From NCBI RefSeq assembly GCF_034676725.1, contig NZ_JAUCBR010000004.1, positions 124,001 to 188,000 of the forward strand: DNA of 64,000 nucleotides, written 5' to 3'. The position numbers were made by a program, and so were the translations under genes. The notes beneath the pieces are model-generated. The model ran no database searches. It had not been told where the DNA came from and saw only the letters and a program-made list of their open reading frames with translations. Positions 51,857 through 61,572 of the stretch are shown one piece after another; within the stretch, counting starts at the first letter, position 1; each line of letters opens with the position of its first letter. The DNA is from Denitromonas sp. Its GTDB lineage: Bacteria; Pseudomonadota; Gammaproteobacteria; Burkholderiales; Rhodocyclaceae.

Positions 51857-53914
51857 ATGTCCCTGCCTGTCCTGCCCTTCCGCATGCAACGCCCTGCACC
51901 GCACCCCCGTGCGGCAGAGGCCGTGCTGCGCCTGATGGAAGCGGCCGACACGCCCTGGGACGCCATCGCCGAACACGCCAGCCGCGACCCCGCACTGTGC
52001 TTCGCCTTGCTGTGGATGCAGCCGCTCGATGCGGGCGACACGCAGCCGCTCAAGGCCCGCCTGGCCGAGCGCCTGCGCCGCGCCGGCGCCCCGCTGCTGC
52101 GCACCTGGCTGCTCCATGTCGGCGCCCGGCAGAACACCGCCGAGGCCGTGCAGGCGCTGCACCACACGGCACTCATCACCGCCGAGTGCGCCCTGCACCT
52201 GGCCATCGAGACACGCTACCCGCGCACCGAAGAGGCCTTCCTCGCCGGTCTGTGGGCATCACTGGGGCAACTGAGCCTGCACGCCTCGGCGCCCGACTAC
52301 GCGCAACTGTGCGCCCAGTGCGCCACCCCGGAGACGCTGCGCACGCGCGAGCGCCAGCGCTTTGATACCGACCACGTCAGCCTCGGCGCCACTCTGGCCC
52401 GCCACTGCCAGCTGCCCCGGCCGGTGATCGACGCCCTGGCCCTTGGCAGCGCACTCGAAGAGCAATTGCATGGCGCCCACCCGCTGGCCGCCATCGTGCG
52501 CGCCGCGCAATGCCTGGCGGCCGAGCCCCCCCGGCTGGACGAAGCGCAGCGCCTCAGCGGGCTCTCCCGCGAAGCGCTGCTCAGCCTGCAGACCGACGTC
52601 GACTACCTGTCCAGCCAGGGCCTGCAGTCGCTCGGCATCGGACAACCCGCCGGCAGCCACGCCGTCGTCCCCGCCGGCCATGCCCCCGACTACCCCCGCC
52701 TCTCGCCGCATTGGCGCCAGGTCACTCTCGACGGGCTGATCCAGGCCGCGTTCAACGCCACCTCGGCCGACACCGTCATGCACCGGCTGCACGACGCCTT
52801 TCGCCTGCTGTTCGGAAAGACGCCGCCACTGATGTTGCGCAGCGACGGCGACACGCTGTGCACGCTGGCCCCGGCGCACGACCCCGAACTGGCCACCGCG
52901 CTGGCCGAACTCGACCTGCGCCTGTCGGACGAAACCAGCGTCATCGCGCTCGCCATGCGCACCCAGACCAGCACCAGCCACTTCCCGGGGCGCGACAGCC
53001 CGGGCCGCAGCACCCGCGACTGGCATGTCGCGCGCTGGCTCGACGGCGCCGGCATCCTGTGCCTGCCCTGGCATGCCGGCGGTGAGCACGGCGTCGGGGT
53101 GCTGGCCATCGACGAGAGCCTCGACATCTCGCCCGACGAGCAAGGCCTGATGCTCTCGCTCGTCACCCAGTCCGCCGCCAGCCTCGTCCGCCACCGCCAG
53201 CAACAGGCGCAAGAAGCGCAGCTGCTCGCCACCGCCCAGGCCGAGCATCTGGCCAAGGCCCGCCGCATCACCCACGAGGTCAACAGCCCGCTCACCGTCA
53301 TCAAGAGCTACCTGGGCATCATCAGCCAGCGTGACAATGCCGACAAGGCGCTGGTCGGCGAGCTGTCGCAGGTGAGCAAGGAAATCGACCGCATCGGCGC
53401 CCTGCTGCGGCAGATGACCGACCCCGCGCCCGCCGAGGACACCCGCGCCACCGCCGAGGTTGGCGAGGTGGTCCGGCAACTGCAGCAAATCTACGGCGAC
53501 ACCTTGTTCGGCCGGCGCGGCCGCGAACTCGACGTGCGCATCCCGCGCGGCCTGCCGGCGGTCGCCATGCCCGCCGGCGCCCTCAAGCAGGTGGTGCTCA
53601 ACCTGATGCGCAACGCGGCCGAAGCCCTGCCCGAGGGCGGGCGGCTGAGCATCAGCTCGCCCGGCGTGCTCATTGCCGGCGGCACCCCCTGCCTCGAGCT
53701 GCGGCTGGTCGACAACGGCCCCGGACTGCCCGAGGCACGCCTGAGCCAACTGTTCTCGGTGCAGCCGAGCGAGAAGGGCGACAACCACCAGGGCGTAGGC
53801 CTGTCGATCGTCAACGACATACTCCGGCAATCAGGCGCTTATACCCTCTGTCGTAGCCAGCGCGACGCTGGCACCAGTTTCCAGATTTTCATGCCACTAG
53901 CCCGCAATCCCTGA
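51857..53914 (+). CDS. HDOD-GAF sensor histidine kinase
   Basis: A 685-residue cytoplasmic kinase without membrane helices. The N-terminal HDOD-like domain shows LAGLWASLGQLSLHASAPDY and FDTDHVSLGATLARHCQLP. A GAF-like region follows (about 300-440), then HisKA with HEVNSPLTVIKSY (His near 472). HATPase_c has NLMRNAAEALPEGG, LRLVDNGPGL and GVGLSIVNDI. The REC-PAS-GGDEF-EAL protein next door, starting 52 bp after, is the obvious candidate phosphate acceptor. Confidence 0.87.
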   Translation: MSLPVLPFRMQRPAPHPRAAEAVLRLMEAADTPWDAIAEHASRDPALCFALLWMQPLDAGDTQPLKARLAERLRRAGAPLLRTWLLHVGARQNTAEAVQALHHTALITAECALHLAIETRYPRTEEAFLAGLWASLGQLSLHASAPDYAQLCAQCATPETLRTRERQRFDTDHVSLGATLARHCQLPRPVIDALALGSALEEQLHGAHPLAAIVRAAQCLAAEPPRLDEAQRLSGLSREALLSLQTDVDYLSSQGLQSLGIGQPAGSHAVVPAGHAPDYPRLSPHWRQVTLDGLIQAAFNATSADTVMHRLHDAFRLLFGKTPPLMLRSDGDTLCTLAPAHDPELATALAELDLRLSDETSVIALAMRTQTSTSHFPGRDSPGRSTRDWHVARWLDGAGILCLPWHAGGEHGVGVLAIDESLDISPDEQGLMLSLVTQSAASLVRHRQQQAQEAQLLATAQAEHLAKARRITHEVNSPLTVIKSYLGIISQRDNADKALVGELSQVSKEIDRIGALLRQMTDPAPAEDTRATAEVGEVVRQLQQIYGDTLFGRRGRELDVRIPRGLPAVAMPAGALKQVVLNLMRNAAEALPEGGRLSISSPGVLIAGGTPCLELRLVDNGPGLPEARLSQLFSVQPSEKGDNHQGVGLSIVNDILRQSGAYTLCRSQRDAGTSFQIFMPLARNP

Positions 53915-53966
53915 TTCGGGCATCATCCTGCCAGTCATTGTGTCGCTCGGCGACGACGGGGAGATC

Positions 53967-56186
53967 ATGGTCATACCCGGAGAAGCGCCCTTCTTTAGTC
54001 ATACGATCACCGATCGTGCGGGCACGCACGAACGGCCCAGCCGTATTTTGCTGGTCGACGATGACGCGCCGCTTCGCCGCACCCTGCCCCATGTCCTCGC
54101 CCAGCCGGGCCGCCGCTTCGAAGAATGCGGCACCGTTGCCGACGCCATTGCGCGGCTCGAGCACAACCGCTACGACCTGATCCTGCTCGACTATCGCCTG
54201 CCCGACGGCACCGGCCTCGACGTCCTCGACTGGCTCGCCAATGCCGGCCGGCCCGAGGCGGTGGTGATGATCAGCGGCGAAGACGCCATCGACGCCGCCA
54301 TCGGCGCGCTGCGCCGCGGCGCGGACGACTACGTACGCAAGCCCTACCATGTGGCCCAACTGCAGCGCGCGGTGCAGAACGTGTTGCACAAGGCCCTGCT
54401 CGAGCAGGCCAACGGCGTCATGAGCCAGCGCCTGAAGAGCTCGGAACGCCTGCATCGCTACCTCGTCGAAAGCTCGCCCGACTTCATCTTCACCCTCAAC
54501 CCCAGCGGCGTCTTCAACTACGTGAACCCGCGGGTCGAGGCAATGCTCGGCTATACGCGCGAACAGCTGCTGGGCAAGGCGTTCACCACGCTGCTGCTCG
54601 ACGACGACGCCATCCGGGTCGACGTCCTGCTGCGTGAGGCTGCCCGCGGCAAGCGCATTCACCAGGTACTCGAATTGCGCCTGCGTCGCTGCGACCCGAA
54701 CACCGGCCAGCCCGGCGCCTCCACCGTCACCGTCACCCTCAATGCGGTGCCGATCCACGGCCGCGGTGGCGACGACAACAACGCCGCCCCGGCCGGCATC
54801 TATGGCGTGGCACGCGACATCTCCGAGCGCAAGCGGGCCGAAGAGATCATCACCTTTCAGGCCTATCACGACCAGCTCACCCATCTGCCCAACCGCATCC
54901 TGTTCAAGGACCGGCTCGAACTGGCCATTGCCCAGGCGCAGCGGCGCGGCGGCCTGCTGGCGGTGATGTTCATCGATGTAGACCGTTTCAAGCGGGTCAA
55001 CGACACCTACGGCCACAGCGAGGGCGACCGCCTGCTGCGCGTGCTTGCTGCCCGGCTGAAGGAAACCCTGCGCAAGGGCGACACCCTCGCCCGCCTCGGC
55101 GGCGACGAGTTCACCGTCCTGCTGCCCGACATCGCCCACCCCGAAGACGCCGAGACCATCGCGCAGAAAATCCACGCCGCGCTGGCAGCACCGTTTCAGC
55201 TCGAACACGGCGACTTTCATGTCACCGCCAGCATCGGGATCGCCGTCTTCCCGCGCGACGGCGACGTCGCCGAACAGCTGACCCAGCACGCCGACATCGC
55301 GATGTACCAGATCAAGCGCGAAGGCAAGAACGGCTTCCGCTTCTTCGACCCCGACCTGAACGCCCATTACCGCGAACGGATCGGCCTCGAAAACGACTTG
55401 CGCAGCGCCCTTCAGCGCAATGAATTTTCACTGTGCTACCAGCCCCAGATCAGCATGGCCACCGGCCGCCTGGTCGGCCTCGAAGCCCTGTTGCGCTGGC
55501 AGCACCCCACCCATGGCCAGATCGGCCCCACCGCGTTCATCCAGGTGGCCGAAGAAGTCGGCCTGATCCGCGAGATCAGCCACTGGGTGGTCGACACCGC
55601 CACCGCCCAGCTGGCCGACTGGCATGCCCGCGGGCACGCGGCCTTGCGCATGTCCATCAACCTCTCGTCGCAGGATTTCGACCGCGACGACACCATCGAC
55701 CGCGTCGCCGACTGCGTCGCACGCTACGGCCTGGCGCAAGACCGCTTCGAGGTTGAAATTACCGAGCGGGTGATGATGCGCGACACCGCCGACGTCATCG
55801 CCCGTATCCGGCGGCTGCGCGAGTGCGGCGTCGGCATTTCGATCGACGACTTCGGCACCGGCTACTCGGCGCTGGCCTATTTGCAGAAATTCCCGGTCAG
55901 CAGCCTCAAGATCGACCGCAGCTTCGTCAACAACCTCAACGGCCAGGGCACCCAGCCGATCATCTCGGCCATCACCGGCATTGCCCGCGGCTTCGGCCTG
56001 CACCTGGTCGCCGAGGGCGTCGAACGGCCCGAACAGGCCCGGCACCTGAAAGACATGGGCTGCGACACCATGCAGGGCTACCTGTTCTCGAGGCCGATCA
56101 GCGCGGACGACGTCAACCGCTGGCTCGACGCCCCGCCGCTGCCGCCGGGCGCCCTGAGCATCACGCCCCCTCCGCAACAGGCGTAA
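53967..56186 (+). CDS. Response regulator with PAS, GGDEF and EAL domains
   Basis: A 739-residue c-di-GMP enzyme. An N-terminal receiver (ILLVDDDAPLRR; phosphoacceptor in LILLDYRLPDGTG near 73) is followed by PAS (YLVESSPDFIFTLNPSGVFN). GGDEF is intact as LARLGGDEFTVLL near 377, and EAL is intact as GLEALLRWQHP near 505 with DDFGTGYSAL and LKIDRSFV. Both synthesis and breakdown motifs are complete, so the dominant activity cannot be called. The ATG at 53967 is chosen for its GGGGAG site; a GTG at 53940 is in frame. Confidence 0.92.
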   Translation: MVIPGEAPFFSHTITDRAGTHERPSRILLVDDDAPLRRTLPHVLAQPGRRFEECGTVADAIARLEHNRYDLILLDYRLPDGTGLDVLDWLANAGRPEAVVMISGEDAIDAAIGALRRGADDYVRKPYHVAQLQRAVQNVLHKALLEQANGVMSQRLKSSERLHRYLVESSPDFIFTLNPSGVFNYVNPRVEAMLGYTREQLLGKAFTTLLLDDDAIRVDVLLREAARGKRIHQVLELRLRRCDPNTGQPGASTVTVTLNAVPIHGRGGDDNNAAPAGIYGVARDISERKRAEEIITFQAYHDQLTHLPNRILFKDRLELAIAQAQRRGGLLAVMFIDVDRFKRVNDTYGHSEGDRLLRVLAARLKETLRKGDTLARLGGDEFTVLLPDIAHPEDAETIAQKIHAALAAPFQLEHGDFHVTASIGIAVFPRDGDVAEQLTQHADIAMYQIKREGKNGFRFFDPDLNAHYRERIGLENDLRSALQRNEFSLCYQPQISMATGRLVGLEALLRWQHPTHGQIGPTAFIQVAEEVGLIREISHWVVDTATAQLADWHARGHAALRMSINLSSQDFDRDDTIDRVADCVARYGLAQDRFEVEITERVMMRDTADVIARIRRLRECGVGISIDDFGTGYSALAYLQKFPVSSLKIDRSFVNNLNGQGTQPIISAITGIARGFGLHLVAEGVERPEQARHLKDMGCDTMQGYLFSRPISADDVNRWLDAPPLPPGALSITPPPQQA

Positions 56187-56190
56187 AAAA

Positions 56191-56208
56191 ACCAGCCCGA
56201 AGGCTGGT
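56191..56208. terminator. Bidirectional intrinsic terminator
   Basis: The stem ACCAGCC/GGCTGGT with a CGAA loop, an A-run on the left (56185-56191) and TTCTTTC on the right. It lies between the convergent GGDEF-EAL gene and cytochrome gene and can end both transcripts. Confidence 0.8.
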
Positions 56209-56229
56209 TCTTTCAAGGCCTGCGCCTGA

Positions 56230-56538
56230 TTACTTCTGGCTCAGCACCCAGTCGGCCAGTTGCTTGGCCTGCTCGGCATTGACTTGCGGGTTGGGGGGCA
56301 TCGGGACCTGGCCCCAGTTGCCCTTGCCGCCCTTCAGGATCTTGTCGGCCAGCATGGCAGCGGCATCAGCCTGGCCAGCGTACTTGGCCGCCACGTCCTT
56401 GTAGGACGGGCCCACCAGCTTCTTGTCCACCGCATGACAGGCCAGGCAGTTCTTGGACTTGGCCAGATCGGCGGAGGCAAAGGCCGGTGCTGCGCTCAGC
56501 AGACCCAGGGCGACGGTAGCAGCAACGAGTGCTTTCAT
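56230..56538 (-). CDS. Cytochrome c-551-type (class I monohaem cytochrome c)
   Basis: A 102-residue periplasmic electron carrier. The signal peptide (KALVAATVALGLLSAAPAFA) is followed by the haem site CLACH, VGPSYKDVAAKYAG and the methionine ligand segment GQVPMPPNPQV near the C-terminus. The start at 56538 gives a normal leader with AAGGAA upstream; the frame is open 11 codons further. Typical donor to cytochrome cd1 nitrite reductase or a terminal oxidase. Confidence 0.93.
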   Translation of the reverse strand: MKALVAATVALGLLSAAPAFASADLAKSKNCLACHAVDKKLVGPSYKDVAAKYAGQADAAAMLADKILKGGKGNWGQVPMPPNPQVNAEQAKQLADWVLSQK

Positions 56539-56603
56539 CGGTATTTCCTTATCGTTAAGTGGAACCAACATCGGCGGATACTAAACCAAGGACATGGCTT
56601 TGC

Positions 56604-58637
56604 CTACCCGCCCAATTCGCTCGCAAGACGCACCCAGTCGTCTATTGGCGACAGACAGTCAACGCCTGAACAGACCCAGGCGTTGACATGATTCTCGACC
56701 GGCTTGGCCAGCGGCGGCGGCACATCGTCCCGCGTGCCCAGCGACACCACCAGCGTGGCCGGATCGGCCAGCCGGGCCGCTCGCGCGGCCCACGCATCGC
56801 AATCGGCCTGCGGCCCGCGCAGCACCACCAGCCGCGGCGGCGCCAGCCACTCGGCCAGCGCCACATGCAGGCTGCCGTACCCCATCGCCGACTGTCGCAT
56901 GCCACCATAGAAGGCGCGCAGGCAACCGGTCGCGGCATCGAGGTAGCGCGGCACGCCCAGCAGGTGCCCCAGTTGCTGCAGGGTCCGCGCCGCCACGCCG
57001 TTGCCCGAGGGCAAGGCGCCATCGTGCCCGGTGCGCGGGCGCAGCAGCAGGGTTTCGTGGTCGTCGCTGGTGAAGTAGAAGCCACCGCTGTCGGCATCGC
57101 CAAAGCGTGCGATCAGCGCGTCGGCCACCAACACCGCAAAGTCGGCATCCTCGCGACGCCAGTCGGCCTGCAACAACTCCACCAGGGCCGCCAGCACAAA
57201 GGCGTAGTCATCCAGATAGCCATTGAGCCGCGCCTGGCCACCGCTCCAGCTCGCCAGCAGGCGCTCGCCATCCCACAGATGCTGGCGGACAAAATCCATC
57301 GCGGCCTGCGCCGCGGCAACCCAGTCGCCCCGTCCGAGCACCCGGCCGGCACGGGCCAGGCCGTGGATCATCAGTCCGTTCCAGGCGGTGAGCACCTTGT
57401 CGTCCAGCCCCGGCCGGACGCGCCCCTCGCGCACGGCCAGCAGCGCGGCGCGCACCCGCGCCAGCGTCGCCTCGGCCTGCGCGGGGTCCAGGCCCACTTC
57501 GCCGGCCACTTCGTCGAGCGGCTTGCGCAGGCTCAGATGCCAGGCATGGCCGTCGAAGTTCGGCATGCCCTCCATGCCGAACACGGCCAGCGCAAAGGCC
57601 CGGTCGGCCGGCGCCACGGCAGCTTTTACCGCATCACGCGTCCACACATAGAAGCGCCCTTCCTCGCCTTCGGAGTCGGCATCCAGAGCCGACCAGAACG
57701 CGCCCTCCGGCGTGCGCATCTCGCGCAGCGCCCAGGCGGCGGTGTCCTCGGCCACCTGGCGGAAACGCGGTTCGTCCCAGCACACGGCCGCCTCGGCATA
57801 CAGGGCGAGCAGCGGCCCGTTGTCGTAGAGCATTTTCTCGAAGTGCGGAATCTCCCAGCGCTCGTCGACGCTGTAGCGGCAGAAGCCACCACCGAGCTGG
57901 TCAAAGATGCCGCCCTCGGCCATGCGCTGCAGCGTCAGCCGGACCATCGCGCCGGCGCTGGCATTGCCCGCGCAGCGGTAGCGATGCAGCAGCAACGCCA
58001 GGTCTGAGGGGTGCGGAAACTTCGGCGCCTTGCCAAAGCCGCCGTAGTCCATGTCGAACGCGGCCTCCATGCCATCGCAGGCCGCACGGATGGGTTGGTC
58101 GTTGAACTGCTCGGCGGCCACGTCGCCGACCCGCGCCGTCTGCGCCAGCGCCGCGTGCAATTGCGTGTTCTGCTCGGTGATCGCCTCGCGCTGCCCCGAC
58201 CAACCGGCCGCCACCCGCTCGAGCAGGTCGACAAAGCCGGGCAGGCCGTGTCGCGGCGACGGGGGAAAATAGGTGCCGGAGTAAAAGGGCGTGCCATCCG
58301 GTGTCAGAAACACCGTCAGCGGCCAGCCACCGGTACGCCCGGAGAGCATCTGGTGGGCACTCTGGTAGATGTGGTCGAGATCCGGGCGCTCTTCGCGATC
58401 GACCTTGATGCTGACGAACAGCCGGTTCATCACCTCGGCGGTGGCCGCGTCCTCGAAGGACTCGTGGGCCATCACATGGCACCAGTGACAGGCCGAATAG
58501 CCAATCGACAGCAGGATGGGCTTGTCTTCGGCGCGCGCCTGCGCCAGCGCCTGCGCATCCCATGGCTGCCAATGCACCGGGTTGTCGGCATGCTGACGTA
58601 GATAGGGGGAGGTTTCCCCAGCGAGACGGTTCGACAT
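56604..58637 (-). CDS. DUF255 / thioredoxin-domain protein (YyaL, SSP411 family)
   Basis: A 677-residue cytoplasmic protein. The N-terminal thioredoxin-like domain has SPYLRQHADNPVHWQPW and the redox motif ACHWCHVMAHESFED (about 48-62). The rest is an (alpha/alpha)6 barrel like glycoside hydrolases or epimerases (LGGGFCRYSVDERWEIPHFE; KVLTAWNGLMIHGLA). The enzymatic role of the family is unknown. Followed by the cytochrome c-551 gene at 56538. Confidence 0.9.
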   Translation of the reverse strand: MSNRLAGETSPYLRQHADNPVHWQPWDAQALAQARAEDKPILLSIGYSACHWCHVMAHESFEDAATAEVMNRLFVSIKVDREERPDLDHIYQSAHQMLSGRTGGWPLTVFLTPDGTPFYSGTYFPPSPRHGLPGFVDLLERVAAGWSGQREAITEQNTQLHAALAQTARVGDVAAEQFNDQPIRAACDGMEAAFDMDYGGFGKAPKFPHPSDLALLLHRYRCAGNASAGAMVRLTLQRMAEGGIFDQLGGGFCRYSVDERWEIPHFEKMLYDNGPLLALYAEAAVCWDEPRFRQVAEDTAAWALREMRTPEGAFWSALDADSEGEEGRFYVWTRDAVKAAVAPADRAFALAVFGMEGMPNFDGHAWHLSLRKPLDEVAGEVGLDPAQAEATLARVRAALLAVREGRVRPGLDDKVLTAWNGLMIHGLARAGRVLGRGDWVAAAQAAMDFVRQHLWDGERLLASWSGGQARLNGYLDDYAFVLAALVELLQADWRREDADFAVLVADALIARFGDADSGGFYFTSDDHETLLLRPRTGHDGALPSGNGVAARTLQQLGHLLGVPRYLDAATGCLRAFYGGMRQSAMGYGSLHVALAEWLAPPRLVVLRGPQADCDAWAARAARLADPATLVVSLGTRDDVPPPLAKPVENHVNAWVCSGVDCLSPIDDWVRLASELGG

Positions 58638-58762
58638 CGCGATCCCGGCGGTTAGGCAATGAGCGCGATTTTACCAAGTCGACGCAATCCCGACAAATTT
58701 TGTCGGGAATAACCCTTTGCGAGGTAGGGCAACCCGGCCGGGCCCGGGCCCGGCCAACGGTA

Positions 58763-59338
58763 TCAGGCGCCGAGCAAGACCAGTCCGACCCCGGTCATGG
58801 TCACGCCGGCGGCCCGTTTGGCGCGCATCGCCAGCGATGAGCGCGGCGCCCAGCGCGCCAGCAGGTAGCCCGCGCCATGCAAGGCCGCCGTGGCGATGGC
58901 GAAGCCCGCGGCATAGCGCACCAGACTGGCGTTACCGGCCTCGGCAAAATGCGCGGCGCCATGGAACAGCGCAAACACCCCCACCAGCGGCAGCATCACC
59001 CGCAGCGAACCCGGCGCACCCACCGCAAGCAAGGCCCCCAGGACCATCACCGACACGGCAATGCCCGCCTCCACCCCCGGCAGTGCCACACCGAGCGCGG
59101 CCAGCCCCGCGCCGGCCAGCATCGCCAGCACGAAACCGGCGGGCAGCAACCAGCGGCCGTGGCCGGGGCATTGCGTGGCGACCATGCCCACGGCCAGCAT
59201 GGCCAGCACATGGTCGAGCCCGGAGAACGGGTGCGCCAGGCCGGCACCGAAGTGCGCGCCGGCATGCCCTCCATGCGCCATGGCCGACCCGGCACAGCCC
59301 GCCAGCACGAGAGCAAGTAGAACACGCGATGTCGCCAT
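58763..59338 (-). CDS. hupE: HupE/UreJ family membrane protein
   Basis: A 191-residue inner-membrane protein with a cleavable-looking N-terminal segment ending in AMAHGG and six hydrophobic helices. The HupE signature HPFSGLDHVLAMLAVG (about 37-52) and later ALFHGAAHFAEA carry the histidines thought to take up Ni2+. It is probably nickel supply for the [NiFe] hydrogenases. A very strong ribosome site (AGGAGGTG) and a sigma-54-like promoter lie upstream. Confidence 0.92.
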   Translation of the reverse strand: MATSRVLLALVLAGCAGSAMAHGGHAGAHFGAGLAHPFSGLDHVLAMLAVGMVATQCPGHGRWLLPAGFVLAMLAGAGLAALGVALPGVEAGIAVSVMVLGALLAVGAPGSLRVMLPLVGVFALFHGAAHFAEAGNASLVRYAAGFAIATAALHGAGYLLARWAPRSSLAMRAKRAAGVTMTGVGLVLLGA

Positions 59339-59387
59339 GACACACCTCCTGAGGAAAACCGAAGAAAGAACCGACAGTACCGCACTG

Positions 59388-59405
59388 AATCAAGATGCGT
59401 GCCAA
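59388..59405 (-). promoter_or_regulatory. Candidate sigma-54 promoter of hupE
   Basis: Read on the - strand: TTGGCACGCATCTTGATT. It matches TGGCACG-N4-TTGCW except A for C in the -12 element, with correct GG/-12 spacing. It lies 50-67 bp before the hupE ATG, leaving a leader of about 40 nt. Hydrogenase genes in this group are often driven by sigma-54 with an NtrC-type activator (HoxA/HupR). Confidence 0.6.
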
Positions 59406-59603
59406 ACAGCACACATCCATAAATCAACCACTTAGTGGCCGCCACGGCAACCGTGCGGCAAGCGCGCTCCCACCCCGGACAAGCAGCCGGCTACCCGCTA
59501 ACCACCGCCACGCTGCGCCATGGCCCCCCGTCGAAGGGCGCCGCCACTTCTGCTACGCTTTGCGCATCGAACGATTCCACACGCGACTGTCAGGAGACCC
59601 GAC

Positions 59604-60221
59604 ATGCCCTCGCTGCGCACGGCCCTTGTCCTGGGCGGACTGCTCACCCCATTGACCGGCACGCTGGCCGCCGAACTGCCCGCCGTCGACCTCACCCGCG
59701 CCACCGAGATTGTCGCCGAGCGCTGCTCGCTGTGCCACGGCCTCGATGGCGAGAGCTCGACCACCAACCACCCCAAGCTAGCCGGCCAGCACTACCAGTA
59801 CATTGCCAAGCAGCTCGCCGACTTCAAGACCGGCAAGCGCGCCAGCGACACCATGGGCAGCATGGTGACCGACCTGACGGACGAAGAGATGCTGGCCCTT
59901 GGTGTGTACTTCGAGAAAAAACCGGCGCGCTCGCGGCGGGTGCTCGACGAGGGGCTCAACGCGGTGGGCAAGTTCATCTTCGAGCGGGGCAACGAGTATT
60001 CCGGCGTGGCCGCCTGCGCCTCCTGTCATGGCGAGAAAGGCTACGGCACCGACAAGCTGCCGCGCCTGGCCGGCCAGAACGCACGCTACCTGGAGAACCA
60101 GCTCGCGTCATTCAACAGCCGCGCCCGCACCAACGACAACGCCATCATGCACACCATCGCCGCCAAGCTCACCGAGCTGGAGACCAAGGCGGTGGCGACC
60201 TACATCAGCTCGCTGGAGTAA
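59604..60221 (+). CDS. Dihaem cytochrome c4-type protein
   Basis: A 205-residue periplasmic dihaem cytochrome. A signal peptide (LRTALVLGGLLTPLTGTLAA) is followed by two similar domains with haem sites CSLCHG and CASCHG, and GSMVTDLTDEEMLALGVYF in the first. The start at 59604 has CAGGAG upstream; the open frame back to 59520 lacks leader character. It overlaps the end of hupT by 17 bp on the opposite strand. Probably passes electrons to an oxidase. Confidence 0.91.
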   Translation: MPSLRTALVLGGLLTPLTGTLAAELPAVDLTRATEIVAERCSLCHGLDGESSTTNHPKLAGQHYQYIAKQLADFKTGKRASDTMGSMVTDLTDEEMLALGVYFEKKPARSRRVLDEGLNAVGKFIFERGNEYSGVAACASCHGEKGYGTDKLPRLAGQNARYLENQLASFNSRARTNDNAIMHTIAAKLTELETKAVATYISSLE

Positions 60222-61560
60222 GCGGCAGGCGCACGCTGAAGATGGCGCCGCCGTCGGCGGCGTTGGCCACCGACAGGCGGCCACCGTGGCGTTCGACAAT
60301 GCCGTAGCTGATCGCCAGCCCCAGGCCGGTGCCCTGCCCGACCGGCTTGGTGGTGAAGAACGGATCGAACACATGGGCCAGGTGGTCTGCCTCGATGCCC
60401 GGCCCGTTGTCCTTGAAATGCAGGCACACCCGCCCCGCGTCCACCTCCGCCGCGATCTGCAAGGCCGGGTGGTCGAGTGCGCCGGTGGCATCCCAGGCGT
60501 TCTGCACCAGGTTCATCATCACTTGCTGCATCTGCCCGGCCGAACCGACCATCGGTAGCGGCGCGGGGATGTCGAGGCGCACCTCGAACTCCTTGCGCGC
60601 GGCCTGGCAGACCCAGCGCACCGCCCGCTCGACCACCTCGGCCAGATCGAATTGTTGTTGCTCGTCGCGATCGATGGCCGAGAAGCGCTTGAGCCCGTCG
60701 ACGATCTGCCGGGTGCGCTCGGCGCCCTCGATGGTGCCGTCGATGAGCGGGTCGAGATCCGACAGGATGCGGTCGATGCGCAGGCGCTGGCGCTGCTCGG
60801 CCAGTTGTTCGGGCGCGTCGCCCGCGTGCACCGCGCCGAGGTAGGTCTCCAGCCGGTTGGCGTAGCGACGCAGCGCATGCACATTGCCGAGGATGAAGCT
60901 GATCGGGTTGTTCAGCTCATGCGCCACGCCCGCCACCAGCCGGCCGAGCGAGGCCATTTTTTCCGAATGCAGCAGTTGCTGCTGGGTGCGCTTGAGGTCG
61001 TCGTGCGCCTGGCGCAGCGCCTGATAGGCGCGGCGCAACTCGCCCACCGGGCGACCGGTCACCACCATGCCCATCGACTTGCCCACGGCGTTGAAGCGCG
61101 GCGTGCAGTTGAAGGACACCGGCACCGCCGAGCCGTCGTGCGCGCGCAGCTGCAGCTCGCAATCGTGCACCTCGCGCTCGCCGAACACCGTGAGCAACTG
61201 GCGCGCCTTGTCGCGCGCGTCCTCACCGACAAACAAATCGTAGATGGCACCGCCGCGCAAGTCCTCGGCGCTCTTGCCGGTGATCACCTCCAGCGCCGGG
61301 TTTACATCCTCGATGGCACCGTCGCGCCCGCACACCACGAGAATGTCGGACATCGCGGTGAGCACCGAGAGGATGAACTGCTGCGACTCTTCCAGCTTGG
61401 CGTTCTTCTCCTCGAGCGCCACCTCGTACTGCAGCAGGTCGGAGTAAACCTCGTCCATCTTGTGGATGACATCCATCCACACCTCTTCGCCCACGCCCAC
61501 CAGCTCGCCGGGGTGGCCGGTGTGGCCGATGTCGTGGTCCTTGCCCGAGTGCTTTGTCAT
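60205..61560 (-). CDS. hupT: Hydrogenase regulatory histidine kinase HupT/HoxJ
   Basis: A 451-residue soluble PAS histidine kinase. The PAS domain (about 65-175: MSDILVVCGRDGAIEDVNPA) is followed by the H-box VAGVAHELNNPI (His214), N-box MNLVQNAWDATGA, HFKDNGPGIE and GQGTGLGLAISYGI. It is encoded 12 bp after hupV, which marks it as the kinase that receives the H2 signal from the HupUV sensor. The cognate NtrC-type regulator is not in the window. Confidence 0.92.
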   Translation of the reverse strand: MTKHSGKDHDIGHTGHPGELVGVGEEVWMDVIHKMDEVYSDLLQYEVALEEKNAKLEESQQFILSVLTAMSDILVVCGRDGAIEDVNPALEVITGKSAEDLRGGAIYDLFVGEDARDKARQLLTVFGEREVHDCELQLRAHDGSAVPVSFNCTPRFNAVGKSMGMVVTGRPVGELRRAYQALRQAHDDLKRTQQQLLHSEKMASLGRLVAGVAHELNNPISFILGNVHALRRYANRLETYLGAVHAGDAPEQLAEQRQRLRIDRILSDLDPLIDGTIEGAERTRQIVDGLKRFSAIDRDEQQQFDLAEVVERAVRWVCQAARKEFEVRLDIPAPLPMVGSAGQMQQVMMNLVQNAWDATGALDHPALQIAAEVDAGRVCLHFKDNGPGIEADHLAHVFDPFFTTKPVGQGTGLGLAISYGIVERHGGRLSVANAADGGAIFSVRLPLTPAS

Positions 61561-61572
61561 GACGCCGCCCGC

